A DNA stretch of 64,000 nt, from positions 57,092-121,091 of the forward strand of contig JAFEFF010000172.1 in assembly GCA_018240745.1 (NCBI GenBank). The letters run 5' to 3'. Made by a program: the position numbers and the translations under genes. The notes under the pieces are model-generated. The model worked only from the letters and a program-made list of their open reading frames with translations. It was not told the origin of the DNA and made no database searches. This document shows, one piece after another, positions 53,403-63,021 of the stretch (the stretch's first letter is position 1; each line of letters starts with the position of its first letter). The DNA comes from Pseudomonadota bacterium. Lineage in GTDB: Bacteria > Pseudomonadota > Alphaproteobacteria > Reyranellales > Reyranellaceae.

Positions 53403-54755
53403 TTAGCCGCCGGGCTTCGCGCGTGCTGCTTTCAGCGATTCGAACAGGGCCTGGCTCGGCTCGCCGGTTTGCTTGAGGCCGGCATTCTTCTGGTAGGCGA
53501 GGATCGCGCGCCGCGTCGCCGGTCCGACCGTGCCCGTCGGCTCGCCGTTCAGGAGCTTGAGGTCGATCAGCAACTGCTGGATCGCGCGAATCTGATCTGG
53601 CGCTTTGGCGGGCCAGGGAGTGTCATCGATGCTCGCAGGCTTGGCCTCCATGAGCTTCGCGATGTCAGCCGATGTCGGAGGCGGCGGTGGGTCGGGCGGC
53701 TTGATCGCGTCGGGCTGGCCGCGTGCCTTGACGAGGGCAAGGTAGACCGCGCGCGAGGGCTCGCCGGTCGACCGCAACCCCGCGCTCTTCTCGAATTCGC
53801 GGATCGCGAGCCGCGTTGCCGGGCCGGCGATGCCGTCGGCCTTGCCGTGCAGGCGCTGCAGGTCGATCAGCGCCTGCTGCACCAGCTTAACCTGCTCGAC
53901 GGTCGCATTGGGCCAAGCCGACCCGGCTGCAGTGCCGGCTTGCGGTGCCGCCCGAGCCGGCGGGGGCGGAGCATGGGACGGCGCGGGCTTGGGTTGCAGG
54001 GCCGCGACGATCTGCTTGTACTCGGATTCGCCGATCGTGTCGGCGCGCTCGCGATCGGCGCCGGTAATCACGCGCTCCAAGGCCGCGCCGCGCTGCTGCG
54101 CTGCCTTGGCCAACGGCGTCTCGCTGCCGTGACTGGCCTGCAGCTCGCACTCGTTGGCGATCGCGAACCAGGCGAGCGCCGCCGCCGGATCCTTCAGCAC
54201 CGCGCCGCCGCGCTCGTACATGTCGCCGAGCGCATACATCGATGCGGTCATGCCCTGGTGCGCCGCCTCGCGCAGCAGCTCGACGGCCTTTGGGCCGTCC
54301 TGGGGCGCGCCGCGGCCCTCGCGCAGCATCAGGGCGAGATTGTGCTTGGCGGGTGCCACGCCGCCGTCGACGGCCTTGCGATACCATTCGACCGCCTTCT
54401 CGGCGTCGCGCTCGAGCACGAAGCCGCGGTCGTACATCACCCCGACATTGAAGGCGGCCGTCGGCGAGCCCGCATCGGCCGCGCGCTGGACCCAGGCGAC
54501 GCCGATCTTCCGATCGCGCGGTACTCCAGTGCCCGCGATCAGGCGGCGGCCGAACTCCTCCATCGCCGGCACTTCGTTGGCCTGCGCCCGCTGGCGCAGC
54601 TCGTCGATCGGCATGGTGCTCCACGCCACGTCGGCCGGCTTGTCGGAGGCAGCGACAGAGACGGCAGGCGCCTTCTGGGCGACCGCCGAACCGGTACTGG
54701 CAAGGGCGGCGGCGAGGAGTGCCGGGCGGAGGAGACGCAAGGCGTTGCGCGTCAT
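53403..54755 (-). CDS. Sel1-repeat protein with two peptidoglycan-binding domains
   Basis: 450 residues. Signal peptide (MTRNALRLLRPALLAAALASTGSAVAQ), then about four Sel1-like repeats (GSPTAAFNVGVMYDRGFVLERDAEKAVEWYRKA as one), a Pro-rich linker, and two C-terminal PG_binding_1 domains (VKLVQQALIDLQRLHGKADGIAG and IRAIQQLLIDLKLLNGEPTGTVG) separated by a second Pro-rich linker. Probably a periplasmic protein anchored to the cell wall, possibly in envelope maintenance. Confidence 0.9.
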   Translation of the reverse strand: MTRNALRLLRPALLAAALASTGSAVAQKAPAVSVAASDKPADVAWSTMPIDELRQRAQANEVPAMEEFGRRLIAGTGVPRDRKIGVAWVQRAADAGSPTAAFNVGVMYDRGFVLERDAEKAVEWYRKAVDGGVAPAKHNLALMLREGRGAPQDGPKAVELLREAAHQGMTASMYALGDMYERGGAVLKDPAAALAWFAIANECELQASHGSETPLAKAAQQRGAALERVITGADRERADTIGESEYKQIVAALQPKPAPSHAPPPPARAAPQAGTAAGSAWPNATVEQVKLVQQALIDLQRLHGKADGIAGPATRLAIREFEKSAGLRSTGEPSRAVYLALVKARGQPDAIKPPDPPPPPTSADIAKLMEAKPASIDDTPWPAKAPDQIRAIQQLLIDLKLLNGEPTGTVGPATRRAILAYQKNAGLKQTGEPSQALFESLKAARAKPGG

Positions 54756-54788
54756 CGCCTCACAATACATTGATGTTGTGTGGACAAC

Positions 54789-55772
54789 TCACTTGCCGGC
54801 GCGATGGCGCACCACGAGCAGGGTTGTCAGGAGCAGGACGGCGCCCGCCTGGTGGGCCGCGGCGATCGGGATAACCACGCCGCTGACGATGGTCGCGGCG
54901 CCGAGCGAGAACTGCAGCACCACCACGCCGCCCGCGGCCAGCGTCTCCGGCTTGCGCGTGCGGATCGCCATGGCCAGCACGCCGAGCGCGAGCAGGAAGG
55001 CGATCCAGCGGTGGATGAACTGCACGGTCGTGCCGTTCTCGAACGGATTGATCCACCACGGCTCGAGGTCGAACAGGCCAGGCGGTATCCAGTAGCCCGA
55101 CATGGTCGGGAAGGTGTTGTGCGAGCTGCCGGCGCGCAAGCCGGCCATCAGCGCGCCGAAAGTCATGACGACAAGCAGGAAGGCGATCAGCCCGGTCGCC
55201 TCACGGCGAATTTTGGGCGTATTGCGGCGCGGGCCGTGGCCGAGCTCGAGCACCAGCCAGACGGTGTAGACGTAGAGCGCGACGGCTAACAGCAGGTGAG
55301 CGGCGAGACGGTAGTGACTGACCGAGGGCCGGTCGACCAGCCCCGAGGCGACCATCGCCCAACCGAGCGCGCCCTGCAGGCCGCCGAGCACGAGCAGGGC
55401 AAAGAGTCGCGCCTGCCATGGCCGCGTGAGCCGGCCGCTCAGCCAGAACCACAGCAGCGGCAGCGCGACCGCCAGTCCGATCAGACGACCCCACAGGCGA
55501 TGCAGGTACTCCAGCCAAAAGATGTGCTGAAACTCGGGGACGGTGAAACCACGATTCACCAGCCGGCCCTGCGGCGAGGAAAGATATCGGTGCAACTCCG
55601 CCTGCCATGCCTGATCGGAAAGCGGCGGCAGCCAGCCGGTGATCGGCCGCCATTCGACCATCGACAAACCCGACTCGGTGAGACGCGTGAGCGCGCCGAG
55701 CACGATCATGAAAAAAATCATGGCGGCCACGACGATCAGCCAGTTGCGAATCGAGGCGGAGGCGGGTTGCAT
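54789..55772 (-). CDS. ctaA: Heme A synthase
   Basis: 327 residues, eight membrane helices. Heme ligand histidines appear in FWLEYLHRLWGRLIG, SHYRLAAHLLL, FIHRWIAFLLALG and AAHQAGAVL. Converts heme O to heme A for aa3-type oxidase. Start chosen at MQPASASIRNWL; longer frames to 55889 would prepend an unlikely 39-residue basic stretch. Oxidase and heme O synthase genes are not in the window. Confidence 0.94.
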   Translation of the reverse strand: MQPASASIRNWLIVVAAMIFFMIVLGALTRLTESGLSMVEWRPITGWLPPLSDQAWQAELHRYLSSPQGRLVNRGFTVPEFQHIFWLEYLHRLWGRLIGLAVALPLLWFWLSGRLTRPWQARLFALLVLGGLQGALGWAMVASGLVDRPSVSHYRLAAHLLLAVALYVYTVWLVLELGHGPRRNTPKIRREATGLIAFLLVVMTFGALMAGLRAGSSHNTFPTMSGYWIPPGLFDLEPWWINPFENGTTVQFIHRWIAFLLALGVLAMAIRTRKPETLAAGGVVVLQFSLGAATIVSGVVIPIAAAHQAGAVLLLTTLLVVRHRAGK

Positions 55773-55916
55773 GCGCGGCGGACCATGCGCGAAGCCAATG
55801 CCCTCGTCAGCATCCTTAATGTCGCGAAGAAGCGTCTTCTTGCGCGCAGCCGTCGCCTTCGCTAATCGGTTCGTGTACGAACGAATCACCCCTCACGCCA
55901 TCCGGATATCCCGACA

Positions 55917-58900
55917 ATGAACGCGCCGGCGCTTGGCTACGGACTCTGCTTCCACGACCTTTACGACCGCGACGGCCTCGCACGGCTCGATGCGGTGTTC
56001 GTGGCGTGGCTGAAGGACGCGAATGTCGAGGTGCATGCGCGGCTGATGGCGGCGCGTGCCGCGCCCGAGAAGCTCGCGGTCAAGGACGAGGCGAACCTGC
56101 TGATCGAGCTGGCGCGCCCGCTCGAGGATTTCGTCGGCGGCCTGTTCGGCGTGAGCGCGGAGGCCGCCTCGCTGCGTGCGGTGCACGTGAAGCTCGCGCC
56201 GCTCTACGACTGCAAGCGGCTGTTCGTGCAGCGCTATGTCACGCGGGCGATCAAGGCTGCGGACGCGGCGGCGCTCGACAGGCCGTGCGTCGAACTGCCG
56301 GTGAAGATCGAGGACGACCTCGAAGCCTGGGAGCTCGCCTTCGCGCTCCGGGTGCGCGAGCTGATCGGCGCGGAGTTCAAGGTCGAGACGCCGACGCCCC
56401 AGCTCGAGAGGCTGACGCGCTACGCCGCCTGGGCGCTGCACAATCCCGAAGGCCGCAAGCGCCATCGCAACGGACCGTTGTTCAAGGTGCCGCACCGCCT
56501 CGACTTCGAGCACCTCGTGCCGATCGAGACCGAGGTGGTCGACGGCGTCACGCGCATGAAGCTGCCGCGGCCGCTGCTGCGCCATCGCGACGGCTTCGGG
56601 CTGACCGATCCGGGCTACGACCTCGTCCGCGCGCTCGATCACACCTTCTACTGCATCTGGTGCCACAACCAGGGCAAGGACAGCTGCTCGAAGGGGCTGC
56701 GCGACCGCAAGACCGGCCAGTTCCAGAAGTCGCCGTTCGGCGTGACCCTCGCGGGCTGCCCGCTCGAGGAAAAGATCTCGGAGATGAATCTCCTCAAGAG
56801 CGAGGGCTTCTCGATCGGCGCGCTGGCGATGGTCGCAGTCGACAATCCGCTGGTGGCGGCGACGGGTCACCGCATCTGCAACGACTGCATGAAGGCCTGC
56901 ATCTACCAGAAGCAGGAACCGGTCGACATCCCGCAGATCGAGACCCGCACGCTCAAGGACGTGCTCGGCCTGCCGTGGGGCTTCGAGATCTATTCGCTGC
57001 TGACGCGCTGGAATCCGCTCAACCTGCGCCGGCCGATCCCGCGTCCGCCGACCGGCCGCACCGTGCTGGTCGTCGGCCTCGGTCCCGCCGGATTCAATCT
57101 GGCGCATCACCTGATGAACGACGGCCACGCCGTGGTCGGCGTCGACGGCCTCAAGATCGAACCGCTGCCGGCGACGCAGTCGGGCGTCGAGGCCGACGGT
57201 GCGCGCGTGCCGTTCGCCGCGGTGAAGGAGATCGCGACCCTGCGCGAGGATCTCGGTGACCGGGCGATGGCGGGCTTCGGCGGCGTCGCCGAGTACGGCA
57301 TCACCGTGCGCTGGGACAAGAACTACCTGAAGCTGGTGAGGCTGCTGCTGGAGCGGCGGTCGCAGTTCTCGATGTTCGGCGGCGTGCGTTTCGGCGGCAC
57401 GGTCACGGTCGAGGACGCCTTCGCGATGGGCTTCGACCACGTGGCGCTATGCGCCGGCGCGGGCAAGCCGACCGTGCTCGACATGCCCAACGGCCTCGCC
57501 CGCGGCGTGCGCGCGGCGTCGGACTTCCTGATGGCGCTGCAGCTCACCGGAGCGGCAAAGAAGGACTCGATCGCCAACCTGCAGATCCGCCTGCCGGTGG
57601 TGGTGGTCGGCGGTGGCCTGACCGCGATCGATACCGCGACCGAGTCGCTCGCCTACTATCCGCTGCAGGTGGAGAAGTTCCTGTCGCGCTACGAGGCGCT
57701 CGACAGGAAGCCGGTCTGGAGCGACGAGGAGCGCGAGATCGCCGAGGAATTCATCACCCACGCCAAGGCGATCCGCGAGGAGCGGGCCGCCGCGGCGCGC
57801 GAGAATCGCGAGCCTGCGATCGAGAAGCTGGTGAACGGCTGGGGCGGCGTGACCATCGCCTATCGCCGCCGGCTGATCGATTCGCCGTCCTACACGCTGA
57901 ACCACGAGGAAGTGTACAAGGCGCTGGAGGAGGACATCCGCTTCGCCGAAGGCCTGTCGCCGGTCGCGGTCGAGGTCGATGGCTATGGTGCCGCCAAGGC
58001 GCTCAGGGTCTCGGGTCAGCAAGGCGGCGAGAAGATCGAGGCGACGCTTCCGGCGCGCACCATCCTGGTCGCGGCCGGCACGCAACCCAACACGGTGCTG
58101 GCGCGCGAGGATGCGACGCATGCCTTCATCGATGGCAAGTACTTCCGCGCGCTCGACGAGAACGGCGAGCCGGCCACGCCGGAGCGGGTCTGCAAGCCCG
58201 ACGAAGTGCGCGTGCTGATGTATCGCCACGCCGACGGTCGCTTCATGTCGTTCTTCGGCGACCTCCATCCATCGTTCGCCGGCAACGTGGTGAAGGCGAT
58301 GGGCGGCGCCAAGCAGGGCTATCCGGTATTGACCCGCACCATGGCGGCGCTGCCGGCGGCCGCGAAGTCACCGCAGCAGATCCTCGCGGAGGCCAACAGG
58401 GCGTGGCGCGCGCGGGTCATTCGCGTCGATCGCCTGACGCCCACCATCGTCGAGGTCGTGGTCGAGGCGCCGGCGGCGGCGCGCAACTTCGAGCCCGGCC
58501 AGTTCTATCGCCTGCAGAACTACGAGGCGCGCTCGAAGAGGATCGACGGCACGCTGCTCACCATGGAGGGCTTGGCGCTGACCGGCGCCTGGGTCGACAA
58601 GGAGAAGGGCCTGCTGTCGCTGATCACGCTGGAGATGGGCGGCTCGTCCGACCTCTGTGCGTTGCTCGAGCCGGGCGAGCCGGTGATCGTCATGGGCCCG
58701 ACCGGCACGCCGACCGAGATCGAGCCGGGCGAGACCGTCGTGCTGGCGGGCGGCGGGCTCGGCAACGCGGTGCTGTTCTCGATCGGCCAGGCGTTCCGCC
58801 GCGCCGGCAGCAAGGTGCTCTACTTCGCGGGCTACAAGCGCGTGATCGACCGCTACAAGGTCGAGGAGATCGAGGCGGCGGCCGACATCGTCATCTGGTG

Positions 58901-59372
58901 TTGCGACGAGGATCCGGGCTTCGAGCCGTCACGGCCCGGGGACAAGGCGGTAGTCGCCAATATCGTCGAGGCGATGCAGATGTACGCTGCGGGCGAGCTG
59001 GGCGACCAGCCGATTCCGTTCAACGACGCCGACCGGCTGATCGCCATCGGCTCGGACGGCATGATGAACGCCGTGCGGCTGGCGCGGCATTCGGTGCTGA
59101 AGCCCTTTCTCAAGCCCGACCATCGCGGCATCGGCTCGATCAACTCCCCCATGCAATGCATGATGAAGGAGATCTGCGCCCAGTGCCTGCAGCTCCACAA
59201 GGACCCGGAGACGGGCAAGGAGACGGTCGTCTTCTCCTGCTTCAACCAGGATCAGGAGCTCGACCGCGTCGACTTCTCCTGCCTGCGCCAGCGGCTGCGC
59301 CAGAACAGCGTGCAGGAGAAGGTCGCCGTCCTCTGGGTCGACCGCGCCCTGCGGAAGCTAGGTAAGCGCTAG
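55917..59372 (+). CDS. Large multidomain iron-sulfur flavoprotein (GltD/DPYD-like plus ferredoxin-reductase-like)
   Basis: 1151 residues. An N-terminal part of about 240 residues without recognised domain is followed by a Cys-rich segment (CIWCHNQGKDSC near 245, and GCPLEEKISEMNLL then NDCMKACIYQKQ to about 345) like the 4Fe-4S module of GltD and dihydropyrimidine dehydrogenase. Then come two nucleotide-binding motifs, VLVVGLGPAGFNLAHHL (about 383) and VVVVGGGLTAIDTATES (about 561), a PyrK/FNR-like FAD-NAD domain (GQFYRLQNY about 858, GPTGTPTEIEPGETVVLAGGG about 927), and a C-terminal Cys set (CMMKEICAQC, FSCFNQ, FSCLRQR) fit for a 2Fe-2S site. This is an electron-transfer hub joining NAD(P)H, flavins and Fe-S centres, cytoplasmic. 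Its electron acceptor is unknown. Confidence 0.88.
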   Translation: MNAPALGYGLCFHDLYDRDGLARLDAVFVAWLKDANVEVHARLMAARAAPEKLAVKDEANLLIELARPLEDFVGGLFGVSAEAASLRAVHVKLAPLYDCKRLFVQRYVTRAIKAADAAALDRPCVELPVKIEDDLEAWELAFALRVRELIGAEFKVETPTPQLERLTRYAAWALHNPEGRKRHRNGPLFKVPHRLDFEHLVPIETEVVDGVTRMKLPRPLLRHRDGFGLTDPGYDLVRALDHTFYCIWCHNQGKDSCSKGLRDRKTGQFQKSPFGVTLAGCPLEEKISEMNLLKSEGFSIGALAMVAVDNPLVAATGHRICNDCMKACIYQKQEPVDIPQIETRTLKDVLGLPWGFEIYSLLTRWNPLNLRRPIPRPPTGRTVLVVGLGPAGFNLAHHLMNDGHAVVGVDGLKIEPLPATQSGVEADGARVPFAAVKEIATLREDLGDRAMAGFGGVAEYGITVRWDKNYLKLVRLLLERRSQFSMFGGVRFGGTVTVEDAFAMGFDHVALCAGAGKPTVLDMPNGLARGVRAASDFLMALQLTGAAKKDSIANLQIRLPVVVVGGGLTAIDTATESLAYYPLQVEKFLSRYEALDRKPVWSDEEREIAEEFITHAKAIREERAAAARENREPAIEKLVNGWGGVTIAYRRRLIDSPSYTLNHEEVYKALEEDIRFAEGLSPVAVEVDGYGAAKALRVSGQQGGEKIEATLPARTILVAAGTQPNTVLAREDATHAFIDGKYFRALDENGEPATPERVCKPDEVRVLMYRHADGRFMSFFGDLHPSFAGNVVKAMGGAKQGYPVLTRTMAALPAAAKSPQQILAEANRAWRARVIRVDRLTPTIVEVVVEAPAAARNFEPGQFYRLQNYEARSKRIDGTLLTMEGLALTGAWVDKEKGLLSLITLEMGGSSDLCALLEPGEPVIVMGPTGTPTEIEPGETVVLAGGGLGNAVLFSIGQAFRRAGSKVLYFAGYKRVIDRYKVEEIEAAADIVIWCCDEDPGFEPSRPGDKAVVANIVEAMQMYAAGELGDQPIPFNDADRLIAIGSDGMMNAVRLARHSVLKPFLKPDHRGIGSINSPMQCMMKEICAQCLQLHKDPETGKETVVFSCFNQDQELDRVDFSCLRQRLRQNSVQEKVAVLWVDRALRKLGKR

Positions 59373-59394
59373 CAGCCAGTCATAGTCTTCGGAC

Positions 59395-59437
59395 AGCGGA
59401 GCTCCAGCTCCGCTCATGAGCGGGCCTGGAGGCCCGC
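59395..59437. repeat. Twin palindromes after the large flavoprotein gene
   Basis: AGCGGAGCT / AGCTCCGCT (9 pairs, 2-base loop) followed by GCGGGCCT / AGGCCCGC (8 pairs, 2-base loop). Both perfect, 24 bases after the stop. No T-run follows. They look like REP-type elements and may protect the mRNA end or act with gyrase or integration factors. Confidence 0.55.
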
Positions 59438-59521
59438 GGTCCGCATGAGCATGAAGAGGCGCCTCACTGGAGTGAACGGCCTTCGGCGTGTATCGTGCTG
59501 CTTCCCACAGGGAGTTCCACG

Positions 59522-59944
59522 ATGGCTGCCTCCCATCCGCTCAAGATCGCCAAGCTGGCGGACGCCTCGCGAGTCGAGTTCGGGCCGCTGTCCTTCTATC
59601 ACCCGCTGGTCGCCGACGGCGACACGCCGGTGCGCACCGGCATCCAGACCGCCAACCCCGGTTATCAGGCGACGATGCACTGGCATCCCTACACGGAGCT
59701 GCTGTTCATCATCGAGGGCGAGGCCGATGTGTGGCTGCAGGGCGAGGAGGAGACGCCGCATCGATTGAAGGCCGGCGATTGCGTCGCCGTGCCACCGGAG
59801 ACGCCGCACACATTCCGCGTGGTCGGCGACAAGCCGATGCGCCTGCTGGGCATCCACGCCAATTCAGAGCGCGTCACGACCTACATCGGCCGCGAGACCG
59901 ACGCGCACGGCTATCCCGTGTTCGAGGCTGGCGAACAAATCTGA
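59522..59944 (+). CDS. Cupin domain protein
   Basis: 140 residues. Cupin motif 1 with MHWHPYTELLFIIEGEADVWLQGEE and motif 2 with GDCVAVPPETPHTFRVVG supply the His and Glu metal ligands. Single-domain cupins act as isomerases, dioxygenases or ligand-binding proteins. Start supported by position after a GGGAG site. No clear partner gene. Confidence 0.86.
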   Translation: MAASHPLKIAKLADASRVEFGPLSFYHPLVADGDTPVRTGIQTANPGYQATMHWHPYTELLFIIEGEADVWLQGEEETPHRLKAGDCVAVPPETPHTFRVVGDKPMRLLGIHANSERVTTYIGRETDAHGYPVFEAGEQI

Positions 59945-60157
59945 ACGGCGCTCAGTTTCGAGGGGAAAGAGCGCGGAAATTTTCCGACCTGTGGCACGAA
60001 AGCCACGGTGGATAATTCGTCCCGCGTCCCGCCGATTCGACCATCGTCCCAACGGGGGTGTGGCGCAAGATCTGGGACGAATCGCGTGAAATGCACGCGG
60101 GCCAACATTTTAGCCATCCCAGGCCGGTGGGATTCGGAACCGGATGCCTGACGTAAT

Positions 60158-60853
60158 TCAACGCTGGCGAACGAACCTGAACAGCACCTTGTCGGTGGTG
60201 TAGTAGCGCAGCTGGTCGGTGACCTTCGGGAAATAGGCGCTGCCGGTCGTCACCTGCATGAAGGCGTCGAGCGAGAGCGGCCGCACGGCGACGCCGAAGC
60301 CCGCGTCCGTGAAGGCCTTCGACACGTCCTCAAGCGAATGGTCGTAGATCGGGATCGACGAGGTTTCGGCGATCAGCTTGCGCCAGAGCGGCCACAGGCT
60401 CGAGTCCGTGTGACAGCCCATGGCGGCGATGTAGGTGCCGCCTGGCCGCAGCACCTGCCTGATGTCGCGGGCGTGCTCGGCGACATCGGGCAGCAGGTAG
60501 ATCACCTCGTGGCTGAAGGCGAAGTCGAAGGTCTGGCCGAGCGTGGCCGCCTGGTCGGCGACCCTGTACTGGATCGGGCGGTGGCCCTTCAGGAGCTCGG
60601 CGCGCGCTACCGATTCGCGGGCGATGTCGATGCCGACCGCCGCCTTGAATGGGTGATTGTCGTAGAGCAGCCGCAGGAAGCCACCCTGGTTGCAGCCATA
60701 GTCCAGCACTGTCGAGGCGCTGAGATCGTGCGGCACCGAGACGTCGACCATACGCCGCCAGATCGGCGCATGGGCGGCGCCCATCGCCTCTTCGTCGGCG
60801 GGGTTGCGGTTCCACGTGGCGATCGTCGCGGGTCTAAGAGGAGGGCGGCCCAT
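60158..60853 (-). CDS. Class I SAM-dependent methyltransferase
   Basis: 231 residues. Motif I VLDYGCNQGGFLRLLYDN, motif with GIDIARESVARAELL, and DFAFSHEVIYLLPD with the post-I Asp/His and RQVLRPGGTYIAAMGCH are all present. Similar to methyltransferase domain 25 proteins. Start chosen at MGRPPLRP with a GGAGCAA site; a longer frame to 60988 has no family likeness. Substrate unknown. Confidence 0.87.
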   Translation of the reverse strand: MGRPPLRPATIATWNRNPADEEAMGAAHAPIWRRMVDVSVPHDLSASTVLDYGCNQGGFLRLLYDNHPFKAAVGIDIARESVARAELLKGHRPIQYRVADQAATLGQTFDFAFSHEVIYLLPDVAEHARDIRQVLRPGGTYIAAMGCHTDSSLWPLWRKLIAETSSIPIYDHSLEDVSKAFTDAGFGVAVRPLSLDAFMQVTTGSAYFPKVTDQLRYYTTDKVLFRFVRQR

Positions 60854-60960
60854 CGCTTGCTCCCGTTGCGGACCCAAGCCTAACACGTTTGGCGCCCGAG
60901 GTTTCACCGCGCGCCGTCGTGTCCGCTGACAAAGCACGCGGCGGCCGCTAGCTTCCTCGC

Positions 60961-61257
60961 ATGAACGACAAGGCGCGCCCGCTGGCAAAACCCACCGTCC
61001 AACTGGAGAACGACCGGGTGATCGTGACCGAATGGCGCTTCCCGCCAGGCGGTCACACCGGCTGGCACAAGCACATGCACGACTATGTCGTGGTGCCGAT
61101 CACGACCGGCGACCTGCACATCTTCGACGGAAAGGCGACGGTGCCCGCGCCGCTGCGGTCCGGCGTCTCCTATGCGCGCCAGACCGGCGTGGAGCACGAT
61201 GTCATCAATCCCAACAGCTTCGAGTTCGTCTTCATCGAGGTCGAGCTGAAGGCCTGA
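60961..61257 (+). CDS. Small cupin-domain protein
   Basis: 98 residues. Metal-binding His in GHTGWHKHMHDYVVVPITTG and the strand HDVINPNSFEFVFIEVELK form a minimal cupin barrel. The N-terminus is short and basic. Divergent from the methyltransferase with about 100 bases between starts. Often found alone as a ligand-sensing or carotenoid-like cupin; function unknown. Confidence 0.8.
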   Translation: MNDKARPLAKPTVQLENDRVIVTEWRFPPGGHTGWHKHMHDYVVVPITTGDLHIFDGKATVPAPLRSGVSYARQTGVEHDVINPNSFEFVFIEVELKA

Positions 61258-61494
61258 GCCCAAGCGGGGTGGTGGCGCGCCTTCACGCAACCGCTCGTGA
61301 TGAGCGCTGCCATTTGGCGCTCCTTTGTCGCGGATTGCCGGGTTATCCGCGACGCCGCTGCGCATGGCGGCTGCATTGACTTGGCAAGGGCGAAGCCTCA
61401 TATCAGGCTCCGTCAGCGGTCCGGCTCGCTCGCTTGAGCCTTTGAGGACCGCCCCCGACGGCCCATCGGATGTGGGCTAAGTAACGGAAATTAA

Positions 61495-63018
61495 ATGAGT
61501 TTTGAGAGTTTGGGGCTGAGCGCCCCGGTATTGCAGGCAGTCGCTGAGAAGGGCTATACGCAGCCCACCCCGATCCAGGAAAAGGCCATCCCCATCGTGC
61601 TGATGGGTCGAGACGTTCTCGGATGCGCCCAGACGGGCACCGGCAAGACCGCCTCCTTCGTGCTGCCGATGATCGACATTCTGGCCGGCAGCCGCGGAAA
61701 AATGCGCATGCCGCGCTCGCTGATCCTGGAGCCGACGCGCGAGCTTGCCGCCCAGGTCGCCGAGAACTTCGACATGTACGGCAAGTACAACAAGCTGAAC
61801 ATGGCGCTGCTGATCGGCGGCGTGAGCTTCGAGGACCAGGAGCGCGCGCTCGAGAAGGGCGTCGATGTGCTGATCGCGACGCCCGGCCGGCTGCTCGACC
61901 ACTTCGAGCGCGGCAAGGTGCTGCTGAACGACGTCAAGGTGCTGGTGATCGACGAAGCCGATCGCATGCTCGATATGGGGTTCATCCCCGACGTCGAACG
62001 GATCGTCTCCCTGTTGCCGCCGCTCCGCCAGACGCTGTTCTTCTCGGCCACGATGCCGCCCGAGATCAAGCGGCTGGCCGACCGGTTCCTGAGCAATCCG
62101 AAGGAAGTGAGTGTCACGCCGCCGGCCTCGACCTCATCGACGATCGTGCAGGGCCTCGCGGTCGTGCCGGAGGAGGAGAAGCGCGAGGCGCTGCGCCGGC
62201 TGATCCGTGAGCAGGACATCAAGAACGCGATCGTCTTCTGCAACCGCAAGAAGGACGTGGCGATCCTGCAGGGCTCGCTGAAGAAGCACGGCTTCAATGC
62301 CGGCGCCCTGCACGGCGACATGAGCCAGCCGGCGCGCATGGAGACGCTGGAGAAGTTCAAGCAGGGCGAGATCCAGATCCTGGTCGCCTCCGACGTCGCC
62401 GCGCGTGGGCTCGACATCGTCGACATGAGCCACGTCTTCAATTTCGACGTGCCCTATTCGCCGGAGGACTATGTCCACCGCATTGGCCGTACAGGCCGCG
62501 CCGGCAAGACCGGCCACTCCTTCACCCTGGCGTCGCCCGACGAAGGCGCGCTGGTCGAGGCGATCGAGAAGCTGATCGGCGCATCGATCCCGCGGGTCGA
62601 GGTGCCGGGCATGGAATCGGTGGCCTTCGAGGAATCCGACGGCCGGCGCCGTCGTGGCCGCGGTCGCGGCGGTCGCACCGCGCGTCCGGGCAGCGACAAG
62701 CCGCGCGGCGAGAAGCGCGGACATCGCGAGCCGCGCGAACACCGCGAACCGAGGGAGCCGCGCGAAGCCCGCGAGCATCACGCGCCGCGCGAACACCGGG
62801 AACCGCGTGAACATCGTGAGCCGAGGCAGCATCGCGGCGAGCAGCAGAGTCACGCCGAGCCGCGCAAGGAGCGCGCCGAGCGGCCGCAGCGCGAGCGCCG
62901 GCCCGAGCGCGAATCCCACGGCGAGCGCCGTCACGATCGCCATGACAGGAGCCGCGACGAGCGGGCGCCGGTCGGCCTCGGCGATCACGTGCCGGCTTTC
63001 CTCGCCAAGGGCCGCTAG
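61495..63018 (+). CDS. DEAD-box RNA helicase (RhlE/DeaD-like)
   Basis: 507 residues. Helicase motifs: Q motif with FESLGLSAPVLQAVAEKGYT, AQTGTGKT, PTRELA, VIDEADRMLD, FFSATMP, ARGLDIVDMSHVFN and HRIGRTGR. The last 130 residues are a long run of Arg, Glu, His and Pro-rich repeats (PREHREPREPREAREHH and variants), a basic RNA-binding tail. Unwinds structured RNA, for example in ribosome assembly or cold growth. Strong start near a TAACGGAAA stretch. Confidence 0.94.
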   Translation: MSFESLGLSAPVLQAVAEKGYTQPTPIQEKAIPIVLMGRDVLGCAQTGTGKTASFVLPMIDILAGSRGKMRMPRSLILEPTRELAAQVAENFDMYGKYNKLNMALLIGGVSFEDQERALEKGVDVLIATPGRLLDHFERGKVLLNDVKVLVIDEADRMLDMGFIPDVERIVSLLPPLRQTLFFSATMPPEIKRLADRFLSNPKEVSVTPPASTSSTIVQGLAVVPEEEKREALRRLIREQDIKNAIVFCNRKKDVAILQGSLKKHGFNAGALHGDMSQPARMETLEKFKQGEIQILVASDVAARGLDIVDMSHVFNFDVPYSPEDYVHRIGRTGRAGKTGHSFTLASPDEGALVEAIEKLIGASIPRVEVPGMESVAFEESDGRRRRGRGRGGRTARPGSDKPRGEKRGHREPREHREPREPREAREHHAPREHREPREHREPRQHRGEQQSHAEPRKERAERPQRERRPERESHGERRHDRHDRSRDERAPVGLGDHVPAFLAKGR

Positions 63019-63021
63019 GGC

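Noticed and set aside
60110..60150. GGTTCCGAATCCC-like sequence resembling a tRNA T arm
   Set aside because: An extra base breaks the T loop, and no acceptor or anticodon arm can be drawn around it. Could be chance.
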